From Saccharopolyspora rectivirgula DSM 43747 (GTDB taxonomy: Bacteria > Actinomycetota > Actinomycetes > Mycobacteriales > Pseudonocardiaceae): DNA of 32,341 nt. Positions 20,357 through 28,247 of this stretch are shown here, piece after piece. Position numbers and translations under genes: made by a program. Each line of letters starts with the position of its first letter. Position 1 is the first letter of the stretch. The stretch spans positions 1 to 32,341 of the forward strand of contig NZ_AYJW01000044.1 in NCBI RefSeq assembly GCF_000497205.1. Reading direction: 5' to 3'. The notes beneath the pieces are model-generated. The model was not told the origin of the DNA. It ran no database searches and saw only the letters and a program-made list of their open reading frames with translations.

Positions 20357-21949
20357 ATGCGTACCGGACAACCGCTGGTGGAGATGGCCGGCATCACCAA
20401 GCGCTACGGAGGGGTGCTGGCCTGCGACGAAGTCGATCTGACCATTCGTTCCGGAGAAGTTCACGCGCTGCTGGGGGAGAACGGCGCGGGGAAGAGCACC
20501 TTGATGCGGGTGCTTTCCGGAGACCTCGTCGACTACGAAGGAAAGATCACGGTCGAGGGTCATCCTGTCGAGTTCAGCAAGCCGGCCGAGGCGCAGCGCG
20601 CCGGCATCGCCATGATCCACCAGGAGCTCGACCTGGTGCCCGCGCTCAGCGTGGCGGAAAACCTCTACCTGGGGCGGGAGCCGCGCACCCGCTACGGCGC
20701 GGTGGACCGGCGCAAGATGGCGTCCCGCACCCGAGAACTGCTGCGCCGCACCGGCATCGAGCTCGACCCGTTCCGGCCGGTCGGCCAATTGCGGGTCGGT
20801 GAGCAGCAGCTGGTCGTCATCGCGCGGGCGCTCTCCCTGAACGCCAAAGTGCTGATCATGGACGAGCCGACCTCAGCGCTGTCGGCGGCCGAAGTGGACC
20901 AGCTGTTCGCGGTGATCGACGAACTCCGCCGCGCCGGCACCGGGATCGTCTACATCTCCCACCGGATGGACGAGATCGGGAGGATCGCGGACCGGGCGAC
21001 CGTGCTGCGCAACGGCCGGGTCGTGGGGGAGTTCGACGCCCGGGACCTGACCGCGGAGAAGGCCGCCGAGGCCATGGTCGGGACGAAGGTGGAGGAGGTC
21101 TTCAACACCCGCCGCGCCGGAACCGGTGAAGAACTGCTGCGGCTGAGCGGTTTCGCGCTCCAACCGCGCCGGACGCGCACCGGCCGTCGGGAACCGAACG
21201 GAATCGACCTGACCGTGCACCGCGGTGAGATCGTCGGCCTGTGCGGGCTGCTCGGTGCCGGGCGCACCGAACTCCTGGAAACCCTCTTCGGGGCCGGCAC
21301 CCCCGGGACCTGGCGAGGCACGGTCACGCTGGACGGTCGTCCGGTGCTGCCGCGGAACCCGCGCCAAGCGCTGCGGGCCGGCATCGCGTTCGTGCCCGAG
21401 GACCGGCGGATGGCCGGTCTGGTGCTGGAGCACTCGGTGCTGGCCAACACGGTGCTGTCGGTGCTGGACCGGTTGGGCGCAGCCGGCCTGGTGCGCAAGC
21501 GCAAGGAAAGGAGCACCGCCGCGGAAGTGGTTCGGCGGCTGAACGTGAAGCTCGGCCGGCTGACCGATCCGGTGGGCTCGCTCTCCGGCGGGAACCAGCA
21601 GAAGGTCGTGTTCGGACGGATGCTGCTGACCGAACCGCGGCTGTTGCTGCTCGACGACCCCACCCGCGGGGTGGACATCGGCGCAAAGGCGGAAATCTAC
21701 CAGCTCTTGCAGGACATCGCAGCGCGCGGGATCGGCGTCCTGCTGGCCTCTTCGGAGATTCCCGAGCTGGTCGGCGTGTGCCACCGGGTGGTTGTGCTGC
21801 GCGGTGGCCGCAGCGTGGCCGAGTTCAACACCACCGAGGTCAGTGAAGCCGAATTGTTGGCCGCGGCGATGGGGGAGACGCTGACGGCCAACAGCCCCGG
21901 TCCGGTGGCAGGAACCAGCGGCGCGGACGCCTCGGGAGGTGGACGGTGA
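20357..21949 (+). CDS. Sugar ABC transporter ATPase, RbsA/MglA type (two nucleotide-binding domains)
   Basis: 530 residues with two fused ABC domains. Domain 1 (about 5-240) has Walker A GENGAGKST (40-48), a divergent signature QLRVGEQQ in place of LSGGQ, and Walker B VLIMDEPTSAL. Domain 2 (about 260-500) has the degenerate Walker A CGLLGAGRTEL typical of this family, a canonical LSGGNQQK signature and LLLLDDPTRGVDIGA. Together they power uptake of a pentose, hexose or similar monosaccharide through the permease encoded next. ATG 20357 was chosen because the predicted transcript starts near 20310, which excludes the longer readings; only a GGGGG run lies about 10 nt upstream. It overlaps the permease start by 4 nt (GTGA). 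Repression by the LacI protein at 27015-28010 is predicted. Confidence 0.92.
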   Translation: MRTGQPLVEMAGITKRYGGVLACDEVDLTIRSGEVHALLGENGAGKSTLMRVLSGDLVDYEGKITVEGHPVEFSKPAEAQRAGIAMIHQELDLVPALSVAENLYLGREPRTRYGAVDRRKMASRTRELLRRTGIELDPFRPVGQLRVGEQQLVVIARALSLNAKVLIMDEPTSALSAAEVDQLFAVIDELRRAGTGIVYISHRMDEIGRIADRATVLRNGRVVGEFDARDLTAEKAAEAMVGTKVEEVFNTRRAGTGEELLRLSGFALQPRRTRTGRREPNGIDLTVHRGEIVGLCGLLGAGRTELLETLFGAGTPGTWRGTVTLDGRPVLPRNPRQALRAGIAFVPEDRRMAGLVLEHSVLANTVLSVLDRLGAAGLVRKRKERSTAAEVVRRLNVKLGRLTDPVGSLSGGNQQKVVFGRMLLTEPRLLLLDDPTRGVDIGAKAEIYQLLQDIAARGIGVLLASSEIPELVGVCHRVVVLRGGRSVAEFNTTEVSEAELLAAAMGETLTANSPGPVAGTSGADASGGGR

Positions 21950-22998
21950 CCGAACGAACAGTGGAGCGGCCGCCATCGGGAGGCGGCGGGGAGGAACCGG
22001 AAGTCCCATCGCGCCGGTGGCAGGTGAACACCGAGACGCTGTTCCGCTTCCAGAGCTTCTTCGGGTTGCTCGCGGTCTTCGCCGCGGCGGTCGTCTTCTC
22101 GCCGCGGGCCGACGGCCGGGTGCTGTTCCTCACCCCGGACAACCTGTTCAACATCGTCCGGGCGGTCTCCGAGATCGGCATCATCGCCATCGGGCTCACC
22201 TTCGTCATCCTCATCGGCGGCATCGACCTCTCGGTGGGGTCGGTGCTGGGCCTGGCCGCCGTGGGGTCGGCCGTGCTGATGGTGGAGGACGGCCACGGGG
22301 TCTGGGTCACGGTGGCCCTGGTGCTGCTGATCGGCGTCCTCTTCGGAATCTTGCAGGGCACTGCGGTGGCGCTGCTCGGAGTGCAGGCGTTCATCGTGAC
22401 CCTCGCCGGATTGCAGATCGCGCGCGGACTGGCGCGGATGTGGTCCGGTGGGGAGACGGTGCAGATCTCCTACGGCGACGGCCCGGGGCAAGCACCAGTG
22501 CTGTTCTCCCTGCTCGGGGAGCGCACCTTCGGTGGCGTGGTGCCGATCCCGGCGCTGATCTTCGCCGCGGTGGCGGCCGCGGCGATCCTCTTCCTGCGCA
22601 CCAGCGCCTACTCCCGCCACCTGTACGCCATCGGGGGCAACGAGAAAGCGGCTCGGTTGTCGGGTGTGCCGGTCAACAAGGTGAAGATCATCGCTTTCGC
22701 CATCGCGGGTTTCTGCGCCGCGCTGGCCGGGATCGTGCACGCCGGGCAGCTCAACGCGGGCAGCCCCAACGACGGGATGGCCTACGAGCTCGACGGCATC
22801 GCCGCCGTGGTGGTGGGTGGCACCAGCTTGGCCGGTGGCCGCGGTTCGGTCGTCGGCACCATCGCCGGTGCGCTGCTGCTGGGCATGCTCAACAACATCC
22901 TCGACCTGAACAGCGTCAACACCGACCTGCAGTTGTTGATCAAAGGTCTGGTGATCGTCGCAGCCGCGGCGCTGCAACGGCTGCGTCCTGCCGCATGA
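21946..22998 (+). CDS. Sugar ABC transporter permease, RbsC type
   Basis: 350 residues, a polytopic permease of the BPD_transp_2 (RbsC/XylH/MglC) family with about eight to ten hydrophobic segments after a polar 35-residue N-terminus. Typical stretches are TFVILIGGIDLSVGSVLGL, the GVQAFIVTLAGLQIARGL segment, the cytoplasmic loop YAIGGNEKAARLSGVPVNKVK that contacts the ATPase, and GGTSLAGGRGSVVGTIAGALLL. Two copies would form the channel. The GTG start overlaps the ATPase stop (21946-21949), with GGGAGG upstream, so the two are translationally coupled. Confidence 0.92.
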   Translation: MTERTVERPPSGGGGEEPEVPSRRWQVNTETLFRFQSFFGLLAVFAAAVVFSPRADGRVLFLTPDNLFNIVRAVSEIGIIAIGLTFVILIGGIDLSVGSVLGLAAVGSAVLMVEDGHGVWVTVALVLLIGVLFGILQGTAVALLGVQAFIVTLAGLQIARGLARMWSGGETVQISYGDGPGQAPVLFSLLGERTFGGVVPIPALIFAAVAAAAILFLRTSAYSRHLYAIGGNEKAARLSGVPVNKVKIIAFAIAGFCAALAGIVHAGQLNAGSPNDGMAYELDGIAAVVVGGTSLAGGRGSVVGTIAGALLLGMLNNILDLNSVNTDLQLLIKGLVIVAAAALQRLRPAA

Positions 22999-23023
22999 CC
23001 CAATCGGAGGGGGAGGAGCGCGG

Positions 23024-24025
23024 ATGCGCAAGACGGTGAAGTCCCTGCTCGCTGCGTGCACTGTGGCCGCCATCGGCGCCGCCGGGTGCGGCACCACCAG
23101 CGAGAACAGCGGTCAGGTCCACGCCCAGGACCCGACGCAGGCCTGCAAGGGGCCGGACGCCCACTACACGATCGGCATGAGCCAGGCCAACCTCGCCGAA
23201 CCCTACCGGGTGCGGATGGATGAGGACATCCGCAAGGCGGCCGAGAAAGTCCCCCAGTTCGAGGTGCAGTTCGCGGACGCCGCCAAGGACAACTCCAAAC
23301 AGGTCAGTGACGTCGAGAACTTCATCACCAAGCAGGTCGACCTGCTGATGATCTCCCCAAACGAGGCCGCCCCGCTGACCGATGTGGTGAAGAAGGCCTA
23401 CAACCGCGGGATTCCGGTGATCGTGCTGGACCGCAAGGTGGAAGGGGACGCCTACACCACCTACATCGGGGCCGACAACGTGGCGATCGGTCGGCAGGCC
23501 GGCGAGTACTTCAAGAACACGCTGCTCCCCGAGGGCGGCAAGATCGTGCAGATCAAGGGACTTTCCGGCTCGACCCCGGCCGCGGAGCGGGAAAAGGGCT
23601 TCATGGAGGGGATAGCGGGCTCGAACATCGAAGTGGTCGCCACCGCCGATGGTGAGTGGGAGCGCTCGGTGGCCCAGGAGAAGATGGACGCGCTGTTGAA
23701 GTCGCATCCGGACATCAAGGCGGTGTACGCGCAGAACGACCCGATGGCCGAGGGGGCTTACCTCGCGGCGCAGGCGGCTGGTCGGCACGACCTGGAATTC
23801 GTCGGCATCGACGGGTTGCCGATCCCCTCGGGCGGTATCAAGGCGGTCGAAGAGGGGAGGCTGGCGGCCACCAACCTCTACCCGACGGGCGGCGCGGAAG
23901 CGGTGGAGACGGCGAAGAAGATTCTGATCGACTGCCAGCCGGTGGAAAAAACGCAAATTCTCGAGACCGAATTGATCACCGAAGAGAATGCGGCGGAGGT
24001 CTACGAGCGGTTGAATCGGCGCTGA
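23024..24025 (+). CDS. Sugar-binding lipoprotein of the ABC transporter (RbsB-like)
   Basis: 333 residues. A lipoprotein signal (MRKTVKSLLAACTVAA, lipobox IGAAGC) places the lipidated cysteine at residue 22, followed by a flexible Ser/Asn/Gln linker. The mature part is a type I periplasmic-binding fold (Peripla_BP_4): two Rossmann lobes with IGMSQANLAEPYRVRM at the start, MISPNEAAPLTDVVKKA, VIVLDRKVEGDAYTTYIGADN, and the sugar-contacting YAQNDPMAEGA and FVGIDGLPIPSGG segments. It binds a monosaccharide outside the membrane and delivers it to the permease. GGAGGAG lies 5 nt before the ATG, 25 nt after the permease stop. Sugar identity cannot be read directly; context suggests D-arabinose. Confidence 0.92.
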   Translation: MRKTVKSLLAACTVAAIGAAGCGTTSENSGQVHAQDPTQACKGPDAHYTIGMSQANLAEPYRVRMDEDIRKAAEKVPQFEVQFADAAKDNSKQVSDVENFITKQVDLLMISPNEAAPLTDVVKKAYNRGIPVIVLDRKVEGDAYTTYIGADNVAIGRQAGEYFKNTLLPEGGKIVQIKGLSGSTPAAEREKGFMEGIAGSNIEVVATADGEWERSVAQEKMDALLKSHPDIKAVYAQNDPMAEGAYLAAQAAGRHDLEFVGIDGLPIPSGGIKAVEEGRLAATNLYPTGGAEAVETAKKILIDCQPVEKTQILETELITEENAAEVYERLNRR

Positions 24026-24044
24026 GCCGGACTTCGCGATTGCT

Positions 24045-24078
24045 GGCCGCGGTGGTGCGATGCACCCCGCGGCCTTTT
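24045..24078 (+). terminator. Rho-independent terminator after the transporter operon
   Basis: GGCCGCGG (24045-24052) pairs with CCGCGGCC (24067-24074), and inside it GGTGC pairs with GCACC around a GAT loop with one bulged T; TTTT (24075-24078) follows. Transcription of the transporter operon should stop here, so the downstream GH172 gene needs its own promoter. Confidence 0.88.
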
Positions 24079-24401
24079 CGTGGATTCACCCGGAAAGGTG
24101 TTCTTCGGCGGTTCCGGAGAAAGCCTCCCTTTTTCGTCCGCGCGATCACCACCAGGAAATTCAGTAATAACACCTGGATGGTGGTTGTTCCCGCAGTTTT
24201 CCGCGCTGATCATCGTATTGAGTGAATTCCGCTTGGCTTCGAGCCGACCCCTATGTCGCTCGTTGTGCAAAAGGAGAATTCCTAATTACAGTTCGGCGCT
24301 GAGTGCACACACGATCTTCTGCGGCGGTGTTGATCAATTTTCCAAACCGCGCGGTCGCACCCTGTCTCAATTAGACGGCCGGTGTAGGGAGGGCGAGCAG
24401 G
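24079..24401. other. AT-richer intergenic region upstream of the GH172 gene
   Basis: This 323-nt gap has markedly more A and T than its neighbours and should contain the GH172 promoter. No good -35/-10 pair was found. Visible structure: an imperfect inverted repeat (about 24146-24156 ATCACCACCAGG region against 24173-24185 CCTGGATGGTGGT) around an AT-rich loop, and a perfect 10-bp palindrome ACCGCGCGGT (24346-24355). The GCAATCGTTTTCTCG operator of the neighbouring operons is absent. An AAGGAG at 24270-24276 is followed by no start codon at a usable distance. Confidence 0.4.
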
Positions 24402-26951
24402 ATGAGAGACGGCTCAGCAACGGCGCCACGGAGCAGTCCGCGTCGGGGAAGACGGTCCGCGGTCTTCCTCAGCGTCGCTTCGCTCGCGGCAGCGGCACTG
24501 GTCGCTGATGCCGGATTCACGTCGAGAGAAGTGGCGGGCCAGCCACCCGCCATGACCGGAACGGGCTGGGATCCCTACCGGAACCTGGACCAGCTGTACC
24601 AACCGCGGCCCGCCCAGCAGAGCCGCCAGTTCTCCAGCTTCGACCGCACCGGCGGGAACAACGACGGGTTCGAAGGCACCTATTCCTGCTTGCGCACCAC
24701 CGAACAGGGCTGCGTGATCGCCGAACACGCCGGTGCCGGCGAGATCACTTCCATCTGGTTCACCCGGGAACCGTGGGGGGACGTCACGGGGACCGGCAAC
24801 ATCATCATCGACCTGGACGGCCGGGAAGTGCTCAACGCGCCGTTGATCGACGTGGTCAGCGGCCGGCTCGGAGCCCCCTACGAATGGCCGCTGGTCGGCA
24901 ACGCCGAGGACGCCGCGGGCGGAGCGGTCATCAAGGTCCCCATGCCGTACCGGAAATCCATGCGGATCACGGTCGAGAACAACCCGTACTTCTACCACGT
25001 CAACTACCGCACCTTCGCCGACGGCCAGCAGGTGCGGTCCTTCAACCCCGAAGACCGCGCCGAAGACGTGCTGGCGCGACTGCGCCGGTTCGGCGTCGCC
25101 GACCCCAAACCCGCTGCGCCGCGGGCGGAAACCGAGCGCCGGGACTTCGCCCTGCCGCCGGGTGGTTCGACGACGCTGGCGGAGCTGTCCGGCCCGCAGC
25201 AGATCTCCCAGCTGCGCCTGCGGATCCCGCAAGTGGCTCCAGCGCCGCAGGTGGTCGACGACGGGCACGCCTACGGCGAGGGCGGCGGCAGCCGGTTCTT
25301 CATGCGCGTCCACCCCGACAACGAGGGCATCCGGTTGATCCGGCGCTACGACGCCCAGATCGCCGACCAGACCGCCGACGTGTTCGTCGACGGCCAACCG
25401 GTCGGGCAGTGGCGCAGCGGGCCCGCTCGCCCCGGTGAATGGGGAGTGGAGGTCCTGGAGATCCCGGCCAGCATCACCGCCGGGAAGTCGAGAGTGGAGA
25501 TATCCAACCGGTTCGTGTCCTCCTCCCTGGACGTCAACGAGTTCCGGTACGACGTGCACAGCAAGGTCGGCGGGGACTGGGTCCGCACCGACGTGCTCGA
25601 CCTCGGGCCCAGCCACCCCGGGGAGGAAATGGCGCACAACTACCGGATCGACAACCCGGTGTTCCACCGGACCAAACTGCTCGGCCGCTACCCGTCCGAC
25701 CCCGAGGAAGTGGCGGCGTCGGAAGAAGTGCTGGAGAAGGTGCGGTTGCGCATCACCTTCGACGGCAAGACCACCGTGGACGCGCCGATCGGCGAGTTCT
25801 TCGGCACCGGTCTCGGCGAGCACGACGTCCGGACCCTGATGAGCTCGGTGGACCCCGGACTCGACGGTTGGTACACGTCCTGGTGGCCCATGCCGTTCCG
25901 GCAGAACGCGCGGGTCGAGCTGGTGAACACCGGCGACGTCCCGGTCACCGAGGGCACCGCGGAGGTCACCAGCGCGTCGGCGGACATCCCGCCGGGGACC
26001 GCGTACTTCCACGCCACGCACCGCGCCGCGCACACCACCGAAGGGCAGGACTGGGTCTTCCTCGACGTCGAGGGGTCCGGAACCTTCTACGGGGTCACCC
26101 ACAGCATGCGCGGCCTGATCCCACCGGGACAGGTGAAGTCCGACAACCAGCCGCACTCGGTGCGCAGCCAGCAGGCGAACCAGCGCAACTACCTGGAAGG
26201 CGACGAGCGGTTCTACGTCGACGGGTCCAAGAGCCCGGCTTGGCACGGCACCGGCAGCGAGGACTTCTACGAGTCCGGCTGGTACTTCCGGGACGGCACC
26301 ACGTTCTCGATGCCGCTGGCCGGCAACCCGTCCCACGAGCTCAGCGTGGACGGCTGCCAGTACGACTGCACAGGTGCCTACCGCCTGCTGCTCAACGACG
26401 CGGTGCCGTTCTCCGACGGGCTGCTGGCCGGCATCGAGCACGGGCCGAACAACGACGAACCGGGGCTCTACAGCTCCACCGCCTACTGGTACGGCGGGCT
26501 GCCGGCCGAGCTGCAGCTCACCGACGAGATCGACCTGGCCAGCGAAGCCAGCCGCACCCAGCACGGCTACCTGGCCGAAGGGGAGTCCGCGGAGGAGGTC
26601 ACCTCCACCTTCGAAGGGGGGCGCAGCCCGGAGCCGATGACCCGGACGACCACCAAGGCGACCGGCCCGATCTCCTTCAGCGCGTCGGTGGACCCGGAGA
26701 ACCAGGGCATCCGGCTGGTGCGGGTCGGTGACCAGGCGGAGAGCTACCAGGCCGTGGACGTCCGCATCGACGGTCGACCGGCCGGCCGGTGGCTGCAGCC
26801 GCTGGGCAACCCGCACCACCGCTGGCTGGAGGACAGCTTCGACGTCCCGGCCGAGCTGACCGCGGGCAAGCAGTCGGTCCGGGTGGAACTGGTGCCGGTG
26901 GCCGGAGCACCGGCCTGGAACGCCTCCAGCTACCGGGTGCTCTCCCGCTGA
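24402..26951 (+). CDS. Large secreted GH172 (DUF2961) protein, probable exo-furanosidase with an inserted and a C-terminal beta module
   Basis: 849 residues. An Arg-rich N-terminus (SSPRRGRRSA) and hydrophobic core to about residue 36 form a signal peptide; Tat export is possible. DUF2961 appears in two halves: 76-215 (FDRTGGNNDGF, WFTREPWGD) and 490-700 (WWPMPFR, GTAYFHATHR, RNYLEGDERFYVDG, AWHGTGSEDFYESGWYF). Glu599 and Glu620 are 21 residues apart, the same spacing as the catalytic Glu270/Glu291 recalled for Bifidobacterium alpha-FFase1, founder of GH172. Characterised relatives hydrolyse alpha-D-fructofuranosides or D-arabinofuranosides. Between the halves, and again at the C-terminus (760-849), lies a similar beta-rich module (NEGIRLIRRYDA... 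and NQGIRLVRVGDQ..., each with VDGxPxGxW and TAGKxxVxxE), perhaps sugar-binding. ATG 24402 has AGGGAGGG 8 nt upstream. D-arabinofuranosidase is the favoured activity. Confidence 0.82.
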   Translation: MRDGSATAPRSSPRRGRRSAVFLSVASLAAAALVADAGFTSREVAGQPPAMTGTGWDPYRNLDQLYQPRPAQQSRQFSSFDRTGGNNDGFEGTYSCLRTTEQGCVIAEHAGAGEITSIWFTREPWGDVTGTGNIIIDLDGREVLNAPLIDVVSGRLGAPYEWPLVGNAEDAAGGAVIKVPMPYRKSMRITVENNPYFYHVNYRTFADGQQVRSFNPEDRAEDVLARLRRFGVADPKPAAPRAETERRDFALPPGGSTTLAELSGPQQISQLRLRIPQVAPAPQVVDDGHAYGEGGGSRFFMRVHPDNEGIRLIRRYDAQIADQTADVFVDGQPVGQWRSGPARPGEWGVEVLEIPASITAGKSRVEISNRFVSSSLDVNEFRYDVHSKVGGDWVRTDVLDLGPSHPGEEMAHNYRIDNPVFHRTKLLGRYPSDPEEVAASEEVLEKVRLRITFDGKTTVDAPIGEFFGTGLGEHDVRTLMSSVDPGLDGWYTSWWPMPFRQNARVELVNTGDVPVTEGTAEVTSASADIPPGTAYFHATHRAAHTTEGQDWVFLDVEGSGTFYGVTHSMRGLIPPGQVKSDNQPHSVRSQQANQRNYLEGDERFYVDGSKSPAWHGTGSEDFYESGWYFRDGTTFSMPLAGNPSHELSVDGCQYDCTGAYRLLLNDAVPFSDGLLAGIEHGPNNDEPGLYSSTAYWYGGLPAELQLTDEIDLASEASRTQHGYLAEGESAEEVTSTFEGGRSPEPMTRTTTKATGPISFSASVDPENQGIRLVRVGDQAESYQAVDVRIDGRPAGRWLQPLGNPHHRWLEDSFDVPAELTAGKQSVRVELVPVAGAPAWNASSYRVLSR

Positions 26952-26964
26952 GCACCCACCCGGT

Positions 26965-27002
26965 GCGGGGAGCGCCGGCCCGTCGTGGTCGGCGCTCCCC
27001 GC
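26965..27002. terminator. Bidirectional terminator between the GH172 gene and lacI-family gene
   Basis: A 13-bp perfect stem, GCGGGGAGCGCCG (26965-26977) with CGGCGCTCCCCGC (26990-27002), around a 12-nt loop, followed on the plus strand by a short T-rich stretch (CTCTTT). It lies 13 nt from the GH172 stop and 12 nt from the convergent regulator stop. Confidence 0.8.
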
Positions 27003-27014
27003 CTCTTTGCGCGG

Positions 27015-28010
27015 TCAGTTCCGCGAACTGCTCTGGCGGACCACCAGATGGGCCGACAGGGTCGTGGTGGTGGCCTCGGTGCGCTCCCCGCTGATCCGGC
27101 TCAGCAGCAGCTGCGCGGCCACCGTGCCCATGTCGTAGGCGGGCTGGGCGACCACGGTCAACGGCGGGTCGAGCAGGGTGGTCCAGGGGGCGTCGTCGAA
27201 CACCACCACGCCGACGTCGCGCCCCGGGCGCAACTCCAGCTCGGCCATGGTCTCCAGCACGCCCACCGCCATCGCGTTGTTGGCCACCAGCAGCGCGTCC
27301 GGCGCGTTCGCCTGGGTGAGCAGGGAGTAGGCGGCGCGTTTCGCCCCGGCGGCCTTGAACTCGCTGCGCCGCACCAGCGCGTTGGAGGTGCTCCGCTTCG
27401 CCGCGCGCAGTCCTTCCCGGTAGCCGGCCAGTCGTTCGTCGGCGGTCAGCACCCCGCTCGGCCCGGTGATGCAGCCGATCCGCTGGTAGCCCTGCTCGGC
27501 CAGGTGCGCGGTGGCCTGCTTGGCGCCGAGCCGGCTGTCCACCAGGACGGCGTCACCCGCAGAACCCGGGAGCGGGCGGTCCACCGCGACCACGGGGGTG
27601 CCGCTGCGGAGCAGCGGTTCGACGTTGGCGCTGCGGCCCGAAGGCGACAGCAGCACCCCGGCCATCCGCTCCTGCAGCGCCACATCGATGTATTCGCGTT
27701 CTTTGTCCGGGTTGTCGTCTGAGTTGCAGAGGACAACGGAGTACCCGGCGGAGTGCGCCACGTCCTCGGCGCCGCGCGCGATCGCGGTGAAGAACGGGTT
27801 CTCCACGTCGGAGATGATTAACGCGATGACCGCCGTTTCCTGCTTGCGCAGGTTGCGCGCCGGACCGTTGGGCCGGTAGCCGAGTTCTGCTGCGGCCGCG
27901 AGCACGCGGGCGGCCAGGGCGGGGTCTACCGTGGTCTTTCCGTTGAGGGTGCGGGAAACCGTCGCGGTGGAAACCCCGGCCCGGGCGGCCACATCGCTGA
28001 TCGTCGCCAC
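27015..28010 (-). CDS. LacI-family transcriptional repressor of the sugar regulon
   Basis: 331 residues. The N-terminal helix-turn-helix (3-25, TISDVAARAGVSTATVSRTLNG) and hinge (GYRPNGPARNLR, 45-56) are standard LacI. The effector domain starts AVIALIISDVENPFFTAI and has the usual two-lobe sugar-binding fold with PVVAVDRPLP and VVVFDDAPWTTLLDPPLT. GTG 28010 has a perfect AGGAGG (28015-28020) 4 nt upstream. It is divergent from the isomerase-kinase operon, and the predicted operator 28087-28101 lies in the shared intergenic region, so autoregulation is possible. Its likely targets are the two promoters carrying the 15-nt operator. The inducer is probably the imported sugar or a phosphorylated intermediate. 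Confidence 0.9.
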   Translation of the reverse strand: MATISDVAARAGVSTATVSRTLNGKTTVDPALAARVLAAAAELGYRPNGPARNLRKQETAVIALIISDVENPFFTAIARGAEDVAHSAGYSVVLCNSDDNPDKEREYIDVALQERMAGVLLSPSGRSANVEPLLRSGTPVVAVDRPLPGSAGDAVLVDSRLGAKQATAHLAEQGYQRIGCITGPSGVLTADERLAGYREGLRAAKRSTSNALVRRSEFKAAGAKRAAYSLLTQANAPDALLVANNAMAVGVLETMAELELRPGRDVGVVVFDDAPWTTLLDPPLTVVAQPAYDMGTVAAQLLLSRISGERTEATTTTLSAHLVVRQSSSRN

Positions 28011-28056
28011 GGAACCTCCTGTTGTCCTCTTCCCGCGTGATCACGGTAGACCAGCC

Positions 28057-28085
28057 TTGACAGCCCCTCGCAGCCAGAATAGCGT
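28057..28085 (+). promoter_or_regulatory. Promoter of the isomerase-kinase operon
   Basis: TTGACA (28057-28062), a 17-nt spacer and TAGCGT (28080-28085). Both hexamers are identical to those of the transporter promoter. The predicted start of transcription (about 28092) falls within the operator, giving a leader of about 155 nt before the GTG at 28248. Confidence 0.82.
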
Positions 28086-28086
28086 T

Positions 28087-28101
28087 CGAGAAAACGATTG
28101 C
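28087..28101 (-). promoter_or_regulatory. LacI-family operator in the isomerase promoter
   Basis: CGAGAAAACGATTGC, the exact reverse complement of the operator at 20308-20322. It begins 1 nt after the -10 hexamer. The 15-of-15 identity contrasts with unrelated flanks, and the two promoters have the same layout, so a common repressor is the simple explanation. Confidence 0.8.
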
Positions 28102-28247
28102 TCACCATCCTTTAGATCGATATCGGATGCAGCGCTCCGGCTGTGCGAGCCGCAAGAATCCGCTGTTGTTCTGGTGCGGGAGCACGGCGGGGCTGCTCGC
28201 AGCCGCCCGGTAGCAGTCAATGCCGCCTGTTGGATCTCGGAGGAACC

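Noticed and set aside
20357-24025. Ribose-specific transporter (rbsACB) naming
   Set aside because: The family is RbsABC-like but no ribokinase or D-ribose pyranase is present, and the co-regulated isomerase suggests another sugar, so gene symbols were left empty.
24414-26819. An 801-codon minus-strand open frame opposite the GH172 gene
   Set aside because: Antisense shadow with atypical composition; the plus frame has signal peptide, ribosome site and GH172 motifs.
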